This document shows positions 1-10,835 of a stretch of 64,000 nt of DNA, piece after piece. The translations under genes were made by a program, and so were the position numbers. The notes below the pieces were generated by a model. That model worked only from the letters and a program-made list of their open reading frames with translations. It was not told where the DNA came from and ran no database searches. Position 1 is the first letter of the stretch, and each line of letters opens with the position of its first letter. Source of the stretch: Lonicera japonica (Eukaryota > Streptophyta > Magnoliopsida > Dipsacales > Caprifoliaceae); assembly GCA_021464415.1 (NCBI GenBank), contig CM038466.1, positions 29,108,833 to 29,172,832 on the forward strand. Direction: 5' to 3'.

Positions 1-939
1 AATTTAGTACAGTAATAGTAATCGATCTTGGCATACTAAATTTTTTAGTATGTTACTTGATATAAGCTTTGTGGCACGATAACCGTACTGACCTCTAAAT
101 ATGTTGCTTTTCTAAACTCATGTTAAAATTGTGTACAAAAACAAGTGGTTAATTAGTGGGTGACAAATAACAAGACAATATGAATCTTTATCAAACTTGC
201 ATAAAGCACAAAAAAAATGTATATTCCTTTGCTAAATGTACCTTTCGGGTTCTTTGTGTTTGTTCGATCAATTCAATTTCTGCTCGGAAATAACAAGAAT
301 TATCTTAAAAATCATCTCTCTCAAAATATCAAGCAGTTAGAAAGATATATATATATATATATATATCAGTCTTGTAAAATAATTATTGCAACAAAATGTT
401 AAATTTTGTACATCATACAAAATGTTTTTCAAAAACACGATTCTTGGCAAGTGAAGTTGTTAATTTGAGATAGAAAGAATAAATAGCATCACACCATACA
501 ACACATATTCTATTTTTGAAAAATATATGTTTGAAAAAAATAAATAAATTAATAATAATAATAATTAAGCTTAATTTATACTAGAGGATTGCCTTTTGAT
601 ATAATTGTGAAATTACAAAATTACTCTTCATGCTTTGAGAATTACAGTAAAAAAATTGTTTAAACAATGACTTTTTTTATTATTATTTTAATCAAACTCA
701 AAATTATAATATTATATTAATCAATATCAAACAGTACACATTGTTTAAACGACCACTTGAACCCTAACTTTAAATTTAAAGAACACGTGTTATTATCGCT
801 TGACTAAATATCAATATAAAGATTATTAGATGAAGTAATGCACGCGCATTACGTGTATTGTAATTTATATATGAAATTATATTTGTGAACGGGTATATAA
901 TTGGGGTGGTATTGAATTATATGATAATTTGTGAATTAG
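1..939. other. AT-rich intergenic or intronic DNA
   Basis: No coding region is recognisable. It holds a (TA)n microsatellite at about 345-366. The sequence 'gtgaattag' directly before position 940 reads as a 3' splice site, so at least the right part is probably intron of the gene that continues at 940. No upstream exon or transit-peptide-like frame was seen here. Confidence 0.5.
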
Positions 940-1449
940 GCAAGCTGGACAATGTATTGGAAACTGTGGAAACAGTGTCAGAGGTGGTGGAAGAATTAGC
1001 AGAGGAAACAGAAAAGCTAGCAGAGGAGTTGGACAAGAGACTCCCTCAAGATGCTAAGCTAAAGGAAGCTTCCCAGTTGGTAGAAAAACTAGCTATTGCT
1101 GTTGACAAAGGAGCTGAACTTACTCAACAACTCATTCACAAGGTCATTTTTCTTTTTCTTTTTTCATTTACTTACCCTTTTAAGCCTCTATTTAATACTT
1201 ACTTTTAAAACAAGTAGTTTATGTTACGTACATGATATACGTGTGACTCATATATAATACTTTAAAAAAAAGAAAGAAATAAATTGATAAATTGCTTAGT
1301 GATTAAGCGCGTAAGGTAAATAGGTTCAATAATAATAATATTTTTGTTTGTTTGGAGTGCAGGTTGAAGAAGTTGAAAACGAGGTAGAGGAACTCATAGA
1401 AGCATTTGCCGCGCAAGAAAAATCTATTGACCACAAAACAAGCTCTTAA
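940..1449 (+). CDS. 3' exons of an acidic coiled-coil protein gene (partial)
   Basis: Two exons are visible: 940-1142 and 1363-1449, ending at TAA. They join in frame across an intron 1143-1362 (donor AAG|GTCATT, acceptor GTGCAG|GTTG). The product is about 95 residues rich in Glu, Lys, Leu and Val in a heptad-like pattern (LDNVLETVETVSEVVEELAE, then VEEVENEVEELIEAF), a single long amphipathic helix or coiled coil. Known family: similar acidic C-terminal segments occur in small uncharacterised plant proteins, some with a predicted plastid transit peptide; this link is from memory. Position 939 is preceded by an acceptor-like AG, so 5' exons should lie to the left but none is visible in the first 939 bases. 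An ATG at 885 is in frame but probably intronic. Function unknown. Confidence 0.6.
1291..1331 (+). repeat. tRNA-like SINE fragment in intron
   Basis: 'ttgcttagtgattaagcg' resembles a tRNA A-box and 'aaataggttcaat' a degenerate B-box start. It lies inside the intron of the coiled-coil gene. Too short and diverged for a firm call. Confidence 0.25.
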
Positions 1450-1738
1450 AGGCTCCAAATGGTCCATTTGATTTAGAAAAAGAAATAAAGAATTATAAGT
1501 TAAGATATATAAAAAATTGGGAAAAGAGAAAAGCGAAGTAAGATGTTCTCTCCATCTTTTCTTCTTCTTCTACTTCTTTTTTCCTTTCCGTAAAAACATT
1601 TCCTTGCAAATTAGCCACATGATTGAATTCCATGAAAAAACTGAAAACGCATTAGTAGACATCTCAAAAAATCATTCATATTTTTTCAAACTTCTCAGAA
1701 AAATTACATGGTGATAATAAAACAAATTCTTTTTCTCT
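1450..1738. other. 3' flank of the coiled-coil gene
   Basis: Non-coding, AT-rich, with a pyrimidine-rich stretch around 1550-1590. It probably contains the 3' UTR; no clear polyadenylation signal stands out. Confidence 0.4.
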
Positions 1739-2035
1739 ATGAGAGAAGAGAAAAACAAACAAAACATTGGCATTAACTCCACCAAACCTTTGAAGTTCTA
1801 GGTTTAAATTTCACCAACTGCAGGAGCAACATTAATTCACCACGTCTTAAAGTGTAATTTAAAACTATGAAGTTGTTAATTATTGCAATTTGGTAATGTC
1901 TTATCCCTAATTATCATTGCAATAGCAATGTGCTAATTAATAACAAATAGGTCACCACAAACTTTCAATTTCATATATTTTCAGTTCTTGTCGGTAAAAT
2001 AAAGTTTGTGCTTCATGCATCTAATTTAGTCTTAA

Positions 2036-2156
2036 GAAACCTAAAGGATTAATACTAGAGTTAAGTGGCAACTATTCTTTTTGGATTATCTTACATTACA
2101 AATCTAGTTTTGGGTTGTGGGATTTGTAATTTTAGTATCAATCCTTTAGGTTTTCA
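2036..2156. mobile_element. Small foldback (MITE-like) element
   Basis: 'aacctaaaggattaatact' on the left is matched by its inverse 'agtatcaatcctttaggtt' on the right, and inner arms 'attacaaatc' and 'gatttgtaat' pair within it. The whole 120-bp segment can fold into an imperfect hairpin. A second copy sits in unit 2 at about 3495-3613, consistent with insertion before the tandem duplication. No clear TSD. Confidence 0.5.
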
Positions 2157-2330
2157 AAGAAATCGTGCCTTCTTCTAGACCAAAGCAACATTCAAATCAA
2201 TCAACCTCTGCTCATATAATTAAAAAAGTGTGTGAAATAATTGTTGGGTTTTATCCCTTGTTTGTGAGGATGATCCATTCTACTTGAGTGTTTAACCCAA
2301 AAGGATCAGATATTCTTGTCTCAAATATCA

Positions 2331-2580
2331 CTACAAGAAAAATTACTTTTAGCTTCGTTTCGTAAATGTCAGCAAAAGCAACATAAATGCTGGCATAGCA
2401 TGTGGCAGCATATATGCCTTATTTACAAGAAACGTTGGCGTTCCCTATGCCAAGAAATTATTTGACATTTCTTGCAAATGCTGGGAAACATATGCGATAT
2501 TTGTGCGACATTTAACAAAATGTCGGGAATTTGGCTCTCTATATATGTAAATGTTGGCAAAAACACTACAACTATTAACC
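2331..2580 (+). mobile_element. CACTA-type transposon end fragment
   Basis: 'cactacaagaaaaa' at 2331 matches the well-known terminus of plant CACTA (En/Spm) transposons. It is followed by several degenerate copies of a 'atgtcagcaaaa / atgctggca / aacgttggcg' motif, as expected for subterminal repeats. The matching inverted end was not found, so this is a fragment or a decayed element. The same end occurs at 9425 in unit 2. Confidence 0.55.
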
Positions 2581-4275
2581 TCTTTGTACCTCATCTTTTT
2601 TCATAAAAAGAAGTAATTGATAAACCATATAACAAAACAAAAAGTCAAATGCCAAAAGAAATTTATTTAAATAGTAAAACATAGCTTACAAAAAAGTCAA
2701 CTTCTCAAGACATATTAAAAGAGCATATAAGAGGTCTTCTAGGGTTTCCAAAACCTTTTAGACACAGAAAGAGTTGCTGGAAAAATTCTACCCAAATCAA
2801 GTGTTAAGTGAAGAGAAAATGTGATGATGTGTTTGTTTTCAAATCATTTGCATGCCCAAACGAAGTTCGGTTTTGCTAAACATATAGGAGTCTCAATCCT
2901 AGGGCTTAAAGGAACAATTAAAGGGTTTGATTGTCGATCCAACGTTCCTAAGTCAGGAAATTGAGATGCTAATTACAACACTTTATTTGGTGAGATCTAT
3001 TTAAAATGTGCTTGTTTTGAATCTACCTTGTTTGTGATGATATTATGTATGATTGACTAGAGATAGCGAGGAGTGTGTTTATCTTGATGTTATTTGGATT
3101 GCTAGCTTCTAGAGCTATATAAAGAAGAAACTTTATAAACCCATTATTATTGATAGTGGAAGATTAATTAATTTAATGAGAGAAGAGAAAAATAGACAAA
3201 ACATTGGCATTAAGTCCACCGAAACCTTGAAGTTCTAGGTTTAAATTTCACCAGTTGTACGTGCAGCCTTAATGCACTGCGTTTTAAAGCATAATTCAAA
3301 ACTAAAAAGTGGTTAATTATTGCAATTTACTATATCAAACAATGGGAGAAGGTAATGTCTTAACCCTAATTATCATTGCAATAATAGTATGTTAATTAAT
3401 AGCATATAGGTCACCACAAATTTCAATTTCATCTATTTTCAGTCTTGTCAGTAGAATAAAGGTTATGTGCTTTAGGTATCTAATTCAGTCATAAGAAACC
3501 TAAAGAATTAATACTAGAGTTAATCGTTAACTATTCTTTTAGGATTATCTTATATTACAAATCTAATTTTCGGTTCTGGGATTTGTAATTTTAGTATCAA
3601 TCCTTTAGGTCTTCAAAGTAAGTGTGCATTCTTCTAGACCAAAGCAACATTGTGATCAATTAACCTGTAATACCCCGTTCTTTTATTCCACCGTATTTGC
3701 CTTCATTCAGTCGCTTATTTCACCTCGGGTGGTGAAATCGCAGTTTATGAAGTTTTGTAGTGCTCTGGCACCTTGCACCAGTCATATTAGTCTACTTACA
3801 CTTGTGTGAGTGAGTGTTTAGCGATTCGGGTGGTCCGAATCGATTTCGAGTTGCAAATGGTGAGTTTCTATCTTACGCGATTTATGGTTTTTAGCCAACT
3901 TTGGAGCTATGTAATTTTTCCATCTTTTATCCGATGTAGTCGCTGTTTGTGCCTATGTTTAGGTTTCATACTATTCTACAACTTTTGTGTTTTGACCGAA
4001 AGCTAATTCGCACTCCTCGTTGGTCAAAATAGTGTCCGAAGTAGGCCGGTTAATATAATCTGGTCATTCGATAGTGCTTCGGCAGAGCGCTGTATTCGGA
4101 GGATTTTTGGGAGTTATCCATCAATAATTTGGGAAAACTTCCTCTTAAGAAGTTGTAGATATTTGAATTAGTTTTCCTTGGACATAAAGATCACCCCAAT
4201 CCAAGTTCCGAGCAAGGAGTTATGACCAAAATACCAACAATGGTTACTGCCGTAAAATAAGCTTTGGCTGAGAGA

Positions 4276-4315
4276 TCCCAAGATCGATCTTGGGAGGTCC
4301 AAGATCGATCTTGGA
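4276..4315. repeat. Two adjacent perfect palindromes in the LTR
   Basis: TCCCAAGATCGATCTTGGGA (4276-4295, 20 bp) and TCCAAGATCGATCTTGGA (4298-4315, 18 bp) are each perfect inverted repeats and are near copies of each other, 2 bp apart. They could be a regulatory site of the LTR or a duplicated hairpin; function unknown. Confidence 0.8.
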
Positions 4316-5819
4316 GCCCTGTGTCGAATTTTAACCCTATTTTCTCACCATTTATCACCCCCAACACACCCAATTCGACCTACACACCCCCACAACACCT
4401 CAAGAGAGTTCTAAAAAGATGAAGTGAGAGATTCATGAGGGTTTTGATGATTTATTCATCATAAACCAAGATTCAAGAAATCCACACCCTTATCACTATT
4501 CATCATATTCCTCTTCATGTCACTACCATTGGAGCTCAAGGGGGAAGCTAGGGCTTTGGGATTATGGCGCCTACACTTCTCGAAGCAGTTCAATTACGTG
4601 GAATATCAACAATAGAGGTGGGAACTCTAATATTAAACTTGCTTTTCAAACTTTTATGTGTTTCACTAGAGATTTCTATTGTAAATAGGTATTCTTCTTA
4701 AAACCCTAGGCTTCCTTGTATGCTCATGTGGGTTTAGTTTGATTAGTGCTAAATTAGTGGTGTATATTGGTAGATTACCATACAAACTTAATGTAAGAAT
4801 AATTAAATTGATGTTGTGAACCATATACCTGTATCTCATACCCGTATGGTAGCTACATGTTTAAACCATAAATTGGGACTTTTGGGTTTTGTGCTTAGAA
4901 TACAATTGATTGTGGGTTATGGATAATAGATACACACAAATTTGTCATTAGTTATAAGTGTAGAGCATTTTGCTTGTGATTTGTACTGAAATCCCATAAA
5001 GGCGGAATCACATGCAATTGCCTTTGAATTTAGTACCTTATGTAGGCCGTGGTGAGCACTAATAATGAGAAAAAAAGCCACAATGTGTACTAGAAATATG
5101 ATGAACGTAATTTAGCGAGGTGCAGGGTCGCCTTAGCCATAATAATAAGCGGTGAGCATGCCATAAACGTATCATTTAGGTGAGAATCATAAGAGCCGAT
5201 GCTTGGCTTGATAAAATAACCTGAGAACTATAATTGAAATCATATGGCCTTAGTTTTACATGCTTGGCACGTTATATAATGAGAGACAATGATAATGAAT
5301 CGATTGGCCGTAAAATGTGAATAAACATGCAACGATAAGGCTATAGTTATAATACGTCGATAGCCAAATGTATGATGGATTATATGGGCTTGTAATATGT
5401 ATATATATCAATGATGAATCGATATATTGATGTTGATACAATCACATGTGCTATGATGATATTGATAATGATGTTGGGTCATCTATGTTGTACATACATG
5501 TTCTTGATTGATGTTTTGGCCCATTTATTTAGGCGGGCATTGATTGTAAGGTTGTAATTATTATATTTAAACACTAATACTAGTTGTGGGTTGAAGCCCC
5601 AATTGATTTAGGGTTGGAGCCTTATATAATATGATTGGTTGTGATTCTATTTGTGAGATTTGTTGATATGTTTGTTGTTTGCATGATAATAAGGTCGGGG
5701 GCACCGGGCTACAAATGCCAGGCCGGAGGTACTAGGATAAAAATACCATTGTATACGTATACAGGTGCACCATAGTAAGGCCGGGAGTACCGGGATATAA
5801 ATACCAAGAGTTATAACTG

Positions 5820-5914
5820 GAGTGGAGCCACCCAAAATGAATAAGGGAAAGGGCTACCCAGTACACTAGAGTGGAGCCACCCAAAACAAACAAGGGAAAG
5901 GGCTACCCAGTACA
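5820..5914 (+). repeat. Two-copy 49-bp tandem repeat in the LTR
   Basis: 'gagtggagccacccaaaa' followed by 'aagggaaagggctacccagt' occurs twice, at 5820-5868 and 5869-5914, with a few differences. Just upstream (5690-5810) is a looser GC-rich repeat with alternating 'accgggctacaaatgcc' and 'accgggatataaatacc' motifs. Confidence 0.75.
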
Positions 5915-7242
5915 GTGCGGTGGTAGCCGCTTGTTATATTATCATATTGATATACATTGCCTTCTCGCGGATGAGTTTCGTAATCCTTCATTTTATAGCT
6001 TCCCTGGCTTGCGGATTAGATCGTGTGGCTCTATCAATGGAACGGTGTTCCGGGAAGTAGTAGCCCTAGACTTAGGTGAAACATCCTAAGGTAGTTCCGT
6101 CCTTGGAAGAACGTGCTTGTACTTCTTGTTAATTATTTGGAGCGTAGTCCCCGAGAAAATGTCATGTGCGGGTTCAACTCCAAATGAATTACAAGATAAG
6201 ACCAAGTCCCTAAGCAGTTCTCTCACTTGGAGGAAACATGATTAGTTTAGAGCTTGGGGTCCTTCGGAAATCAATGCTCTAAGCCTAGTGACCGCGGGGT
6301 GTAAGCTGAGGCTTTATACAAGAGATGTGACAGTTTGATCTTTATATGATTGTTACTTGTATGGTTGATTATATCATATCTCTTGTGGTTATTATCCTTA
6401 TTCATGTGATTACGTTAAGATTATTGTATGATAAGCATTACATGGGCCAGTTGACTACATGAAGTAAATCCATCGTAGCATGACGAACCATAGGATGCTA
6501 GTGTTTGTGATGACATGGTTTTATACCAATGGTCTTCCGGTGATACGGGAATTAGTTAAGAGTATTCCATGGGACGTTTAGGGACGGGACCAGTTAGTCG
6601 GATAGATAGCTTCCGGTGGCTAAGATGGGAATCCTAGTGGGGTTCGGCATGCACTTGTATGTGGATTGCATTGCGTTACATTTTTTATGAACTTTCGTAG
6701 TAAAGCAAAGTAGTTATTTTCTATACAAAACCTATATAGTTCCCACTGAGCCCGATTTTGGCTCATACCGTTTTTTAAACAGTTTTGCAGGTCAAGCATT
6801 GGGGAATGGCGCGTGATCTACGAGTCTAGAGACCTCTGATGTCCATATGCTATCTTTTGGGTCCTTTATGAAAAGGACCTTGTTGTATAAAACGATTGGT
6901 TTTGTTATTTTGTAAGAGGTCTTTTGTATAAGCTTTAATATTAATTTTGATATTTGAACATCTTCGATGTAAACTTGTTAAGTTGATTTCTATATGTGAA
7001 ATTGTTTTAATGTGAACAGGTATATGATTGGTTTTGATTTTTACAGGGCAGTTTACTAACTGAATAAACTCCACATGCTAAAATTTTACAAAAAAAGAAT
7101 TTGTTTATAATCCGGTTTTATTCAAGAAAAGTTTTTGAAAGTTGTGTTTTTTTTATGTATTTAAACCCGCCATCGCGTACGGTATCTGTGATTTACCGGG
7201 TCCCGGAGGTAAAAATCTCACAACGGGATTCGGGGCGTCACA

Positions 7243-8691
7243 AGTTGGTGTCAGAGGATAGGTCCGATTTTTTTCACAGGGTTCATGGGTGGTTATGCAT
7301 TTTGAGTAAGTGTTACGAGTAGATCCCAATTGAGTCTCATGTTGTTCTGCATTAAGGATCGCTCAATTGCTTGCTAATCCTGGTTTCTTGTTCATTGAGC
7401 ATCCAATTCTCTAGCGATGTTCCACCTTAGCGACATAAGTGTTGCATTTATTTTTACCATGAGTACCGATGTTAGTACCAACTCCACTTTGGAAATAGTC
7501 GAGAAAGGGATAGAGCTTTTGGATTGGCAAGTTTGAAATCATTTCCTTCGATCCTTGTGCCACTAGTGTGGAGAGTGAGTCTCCCGGTCCGTATCTTTTC
7601 CATTAGTGGGACATCTGAGTAAAGGAAGAGACGCCATCCTCACTGAGTGAGTGAGATTTATCGGTTTGTAAATGGCAGGGAGCCATTAGTCAAGTGTGAT
7701 CATCGAGAGCCAGGCCTAGGAACCAAGGAGGTTACTTCATTTGTAGTCATTATTGTAGTCCTTTTCTTAGATGAGAGAAGAGTTATATGATCAGAGTAGC
7801 GCATCGAAAGCATAGTGGGACCCTTGGTCCAGATATTTATGAGAAATCGCGTAAATATGTCTCCAGTGAGCGTTTGCTTCGAGGAGAGGTGTTTCCTTCT
7901 TTCCTCATTCCATATATATGTTTACCATTTTATAACTTATTTTATTGATGAACCATATTATAATTATGTTGTTTCCTTGTGAATCCAATATTTTTCTTAC
8001 AAAATGTGTTTTGTACTCGGGATGAGTTTTGCTACCAAGTTAGCAATAGGCGATTGTCGAGTTATATTTTAGTGAGCCGCTTGATCAACGGATGACTAAC
8101 TTATAAATCAATGGTCTTCTGTCGCCAACGAAAAGTGAAATGTGGCTTACTAGTGTTAATGGCCAGTCTCATTCTTTGTATTCACCATATATGTTTATTT
8201 GATTCCAATGGGTGAATCATGTACTTTGTAATGTTTGCTTTGGGAGTAGTTGATTTAGCTTAATTGCATTTGATTTCTCGAGTATCATTATCTATGGATT
8301 CATAGGAAACTAGGTTACGAGAGTTATCTCTTTTGACACGATTGTAACTTATGGATTCTAAAATGTGAATGGTTGTGAATATGTTGTATGAATTTGGTTT
8401 TAAACCTCGCAAGTGTTATTATTTCTATATCATGAGGCAGCTTTATAGCACTGAGGATTGCTTCTTCCGAGAGGGTGCTAGAAGGTTCTAGCCTCGTTGT
8501 TTTGTTTCTTTATCACAAGTGGGAATCGTTTATTTCATTTTGATGCTTGGAGTGAGTTTTGCTACGTTTGTGGCTATGATTCCTCCTTTGAGGAGGGGAG
8601 ACCTCGTAAGAATTCAAAAATCTGTATGTTCCCTTATCTCGTACTCCACCTACTAGAATTTTGAGGAAGAAATTGTTTAAGGAGCAGAGAT
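7243..8691 (+). other. Non-coding internal domain of the LARD part
   Basis: Begins with the PBS-like site 'tggtgtcagagg' (7246-7257) and ends with a purine-rich tract 'aaggagcagaga' (8679-8690) before the 3' LTR start at 8692. The 1.45 kb between contains no gag or pol similarity and no long frame, as expected for a large retrotransposon derivative moved in trans. Confidence 0.6.
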
Positions 8692-8887
8692 TGTAATACC
8701 CCATTCTTTTATTCCACTGCAGTTGCCTTTATTCAGTTGCTTATTTTACCTCGGGTGGTGAAATCGCAATTTATGAAGTTTTGTAGTGCTCTGACACCTT
8801 GCACCAGTCGTATTAGTCTACTTACACTCGTGTGAGTGATTGTTTAGCGATTCGGGTGGTCCGAATCGATTTCGGGTTACAAATGGT
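8692..8887 (+). repeat. First 196 bp of the LARD 3' LTR (truncated)
   Basis: Collinear with 3666-3861 from TGTAATACCCC to 'aaatggt', with about a dozen substitutions. Where the 5' copy continues 'aaatggtgagtttcta', this copy continues 'aaatggtatcagagcgg', the Cassandra primer-binding site. This marks the recombination joint. Confidence 0.8.
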
Positions 8888-9296
8888 ATCAGAGCGGACC
8901 CCATAGAGTACGATGTGTCGACGAGGACGTCGATTCCCTTGGGGGGAAGGGTGTAACGCCCTACGAGTGAGGAGTACTCCCTTGGGATAAGGAATTGTAG
9001 CTCAAAAGAGGCATCCCACATCGGAAGATGAGGGATCCTTGGAGACCCATATTAGTAAGATATTGTCGCTAATTAAGTACGAGACCTTTTGGGGGCTCAC
9101 TGGCTTCGGATCCCATAAGAATTCCAAAGTTAAGCGAGTAGAGGAACAGAGCAATCCCAGGATGGGTGACCCCCTGGGAATCTGGTCGTGAGCTCCCAGA
9201 AACAAAGCCGTTAGGGTAGATGTTCCGGGGTTAAGACCTGGCTGGACGTTACCCAGAGCGAACAATATCGTATTGAAGTGGGACCGGGTCGTTACA
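8884..9296 (+). mobile_element. Cassandra TRIM: PBS, internal region and 3' LTR
   Basis: PBS 'tggtatcagagcgg' (8884-8897), a roughly 40-bp internal segment, a purine tract 'ggggggaaggg' (8941-8951), then an LTR from TGTAACGCCC (8952) to TCGTTACA (9296), 345 bp. The LTR carries a 5S rRNA-like block, the defining feature of Cassandra, a widespread plant TRIM. The Cassandra 5' LTR is absent; in its place is the LARD LTR fragment. Confidence 0.8.
9096..9197 (+). other. 5S rRNA-derived block inside the Cassandra LTR
   Basis: 'ggatcccataagaattcc', 'aagttaagcg' (box A, 9127-9136) and 'ggatgggtgacc' (box C, 9160-9171) followed by 'ccctgggaa' match the internal Pol III promoter region of plant 5S rRNA. 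It is part of the Cassandra LTR, not a 5S gene: the 5' and 3' thirds of 5S rRNA are altered. Confidence 0.85.
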
Positions 9297-9424
9297 TAAC
9301 CTCTACTCATATAACTAAAAAAGTGTGTGAAATAATAGTTGGGTTTTATCCTTCCTGTGTTAGGATGATCCATCCCACTTGAGTGTTTAGCCTAAATGGA
9401 TCAGATATTATTGTCTCAAATATC

Positions 9425-9680
9425 ACTACAAGAAAAATTACTTTTAGCGTCATTTCGTATATGTCAACAAAAGCAACATAAACGTCGGCATAGCTTGGCG
9501 GCGGCATAGCTTGGCGGCGGCATTTATGCATTTTTTTACAAGAAACGATGGCGTTCCTTATGCCAATAAATTATTTGACATTTCTTACAAATGATGGGAA
9601 ACATATGCAATATTTGTGTGGCATTTAATAAATGTCAAGATTTGGCTATATATATATATATATAAATCTCAGCAAAAATA
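9425..9680 (+). mobile_element. CACTA-type end fragment, second copy
   Basis: Duplicate of the fragment at 2331 in tandem unit 2: 'cactacaagaaaaattac' and the same subterminal motifs. It differs by a local tandem duplication of 'ggcatagcttggcggc' at about 9487-9519. Confidence 0.5.
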
Positions 9681-10260
9681 CTACAACTCTTACCCTCTTT
9701 ATACCTCATCTTTTTTTATAAAAATAAGTAATTAATGAAGCATATAACTAAACAAAAAGTCAAATGGCAAAAGAAATTTATTTAGATGATAAAACTTAGC
9801 TTACAAAAAACCTCAACTTGTCAAGTCATATTAAAAAAGCATATGAGTGGTTTTCTAGGGTTTCCAAAACCCTTTAGACACAAAAAGAACTGCTGGAAAA
9901 ATTCTATCCAAACGAAGCGTTGTGTGAAGAGAAAGTGTGATGGTGTGTTGTTTTCAGAGCATTCGCACGCCCAAACGAAGTCCTATTTTGTTGAACTTGT
10001 AGGCGTCTCCTAAGGTTGAAAGGGACAATTCAACTATTTGATCGTCGATCCATCCCTAAGTCAACAAATCATTTGGTGAGATCTCTTTGAGCTAAAATTG
10101 TTTGGAATCCATCCTATTTGTGATGATATTATGTATGATTGTAGATAGCGACAAGTACGTTTCTCTTGATGTTATTGGGGTTGTGAACTTCTAGCTAGTG
10201 TTGTCTAGAGAAGAAACTTTATAAACCCTTTATTATTGATAGTGGAAGATTAATTAATTT

Positions 10261-10835
10261 GATCAGAATTGGACATGTGGTTTTTTCCTTTGCCTTAAAG
10301 GGCTTTCCATGTAAATTCATGGTGTTCTTTGTGGTTGATTTACTTGCACTTGTTCATTTTATTATGAGTATTAGCTCACTTGTTGCCTTTTATTATACTA
10401 ACAGAAAGATAGATAGTTTGTGTTTCCAATGTTTGTCCTAATAAAAACAAATATTTCCAAGTGAGAGAGCTACAAGTATATACAGCGTGCAGTAATAAGC
10501 CTTGTGCTCACCAGCACATGGAGCTGGGCCCAATGTACAAACTGAACCCACCAATCCGTGCACATAGTAATGATATTATCCCCAACTTAAAAATCTTTGA
10601 ACCGCAGGTGTGGGATTTTATCTTAAAAGACAATTTACCAAACTTGTAGATTCACCATCACCTTTGATATCAGTTGTTATGCTCACCAGCACATGGGACT
10701 AAACCCAATGCACTGACTAGAACCACCAATCCATGAACATAGTAACGATATTATCCCTAACTTAAACACCTTTTGCGCCAAAGGTGTGGGGTTTATCTTA
10801 AAAGGTCTCGCTACCATGTGATCATATTACCCTAC
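10261..10835. repeat. Intergenic DNA with two direct repeats of about 130 bp
   Basis: A block starting 'gctcaccagcacatgg' at 10505 (to about 10632) recurs at 10681-10807, both ending near 'tatcttaaaag'. The two copies are diverged and 176 bp apart. They may be remnants of LTRs or of an older tandem duplication. No gene is seen. Confidence 0.5.

Larger units (their letters stand above)
1739..3175. repeat. Tandem duplication unit 1 (1437 bp)
   Basis: This 1.44-kb block is repeated directly at 3176-10260. 'gagagaagagaaaa' starts at 1741 and again at 3178, and similarity continues through the block with scattered substitutions. Unit 2 is interrupted by a retroelement at 3666-9296. The unit contains a foldback MITE-like segment (about 2036-2156) and the end of a CACTA-type element at 2331. 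No coding frame is visible. Confidence 0.85.
3666..7242 (+). repeat. 5' LTR of the LARD part (about 3.58 kb)
   Basis: Starts TGTAATACCCC and ends GGGGCGTCACA directly before 'agttggtgtcagagg', which is one substitution from the usual tRNA-iMet primer-binding core. Its first 196 bp are repeated at 8692-8887. LTRs this long, a TAATACCCC start and a 'cactgagcccgattttggct' region (about 6743-6763) suggest a Ty3/gypsy-related LARD; that assignment is inference. No coding frames. It holds two perfect palindromes near 4276-4315 and a 49-bp tandem repeat at 5820-5914. Confidence 0.65.
3666..9296 (+). mobile_element. Chimeric LARD/Cassandra retroelement
   Basis: The 5631-bp insertion starts TGTAATACCCC, ends GTCGTTACA, and is flanked on both sides by TAACC (3661-3665 and 9297-9301). 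The duplicated empty site in unit 1 confirms these boundaries. The left part is a large-LTR non-coding element (LTR 3666-7242, PBS-like 7246-7257, internal to 8691, start of 3' LTR 8692). After 196 bp of the 3' LTR the sequence switches to a Cassandra PBS, short internal region, PPT and 3' LTR (8884-9296). The two ends therefore come from different element families, which normal reverse transcription does not produce. No open frame for gag or pol; both parents are non-autonomous. Confidence 0.8.
3176..10260. repeat. Tandem duplication unit 2, split by a retroelement
   Basis: 3176-3665 matches 1739-2215 and 9297-10260 matches about 2206-3175, so together they form a second copy of the 1437-bp unit. 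The unit 1 sequence 'caatcaacctctgctcat' gives the pre-insertion state of the site now occupied by the element at 3666-9296. Confidence 0.85.

Noticed and set aside
3666..8887. Ordinary LTR retrotransposon with 196-bp LTRs (3666-3861 and 8692-8887)
   Set aside because: The LTR end and PBS-like site are at 7242-7257, and the TSD lies outside the Cassandra LTR at 9297, so the 196-bp match is only the start of a longer LTR.
9096..9197. 5S rRNA gene
   Set aside because: Only the promoter-bearing middle of 5S is well matched, and it lies inside a Cassandra LTR with PBS and PPT beside it.
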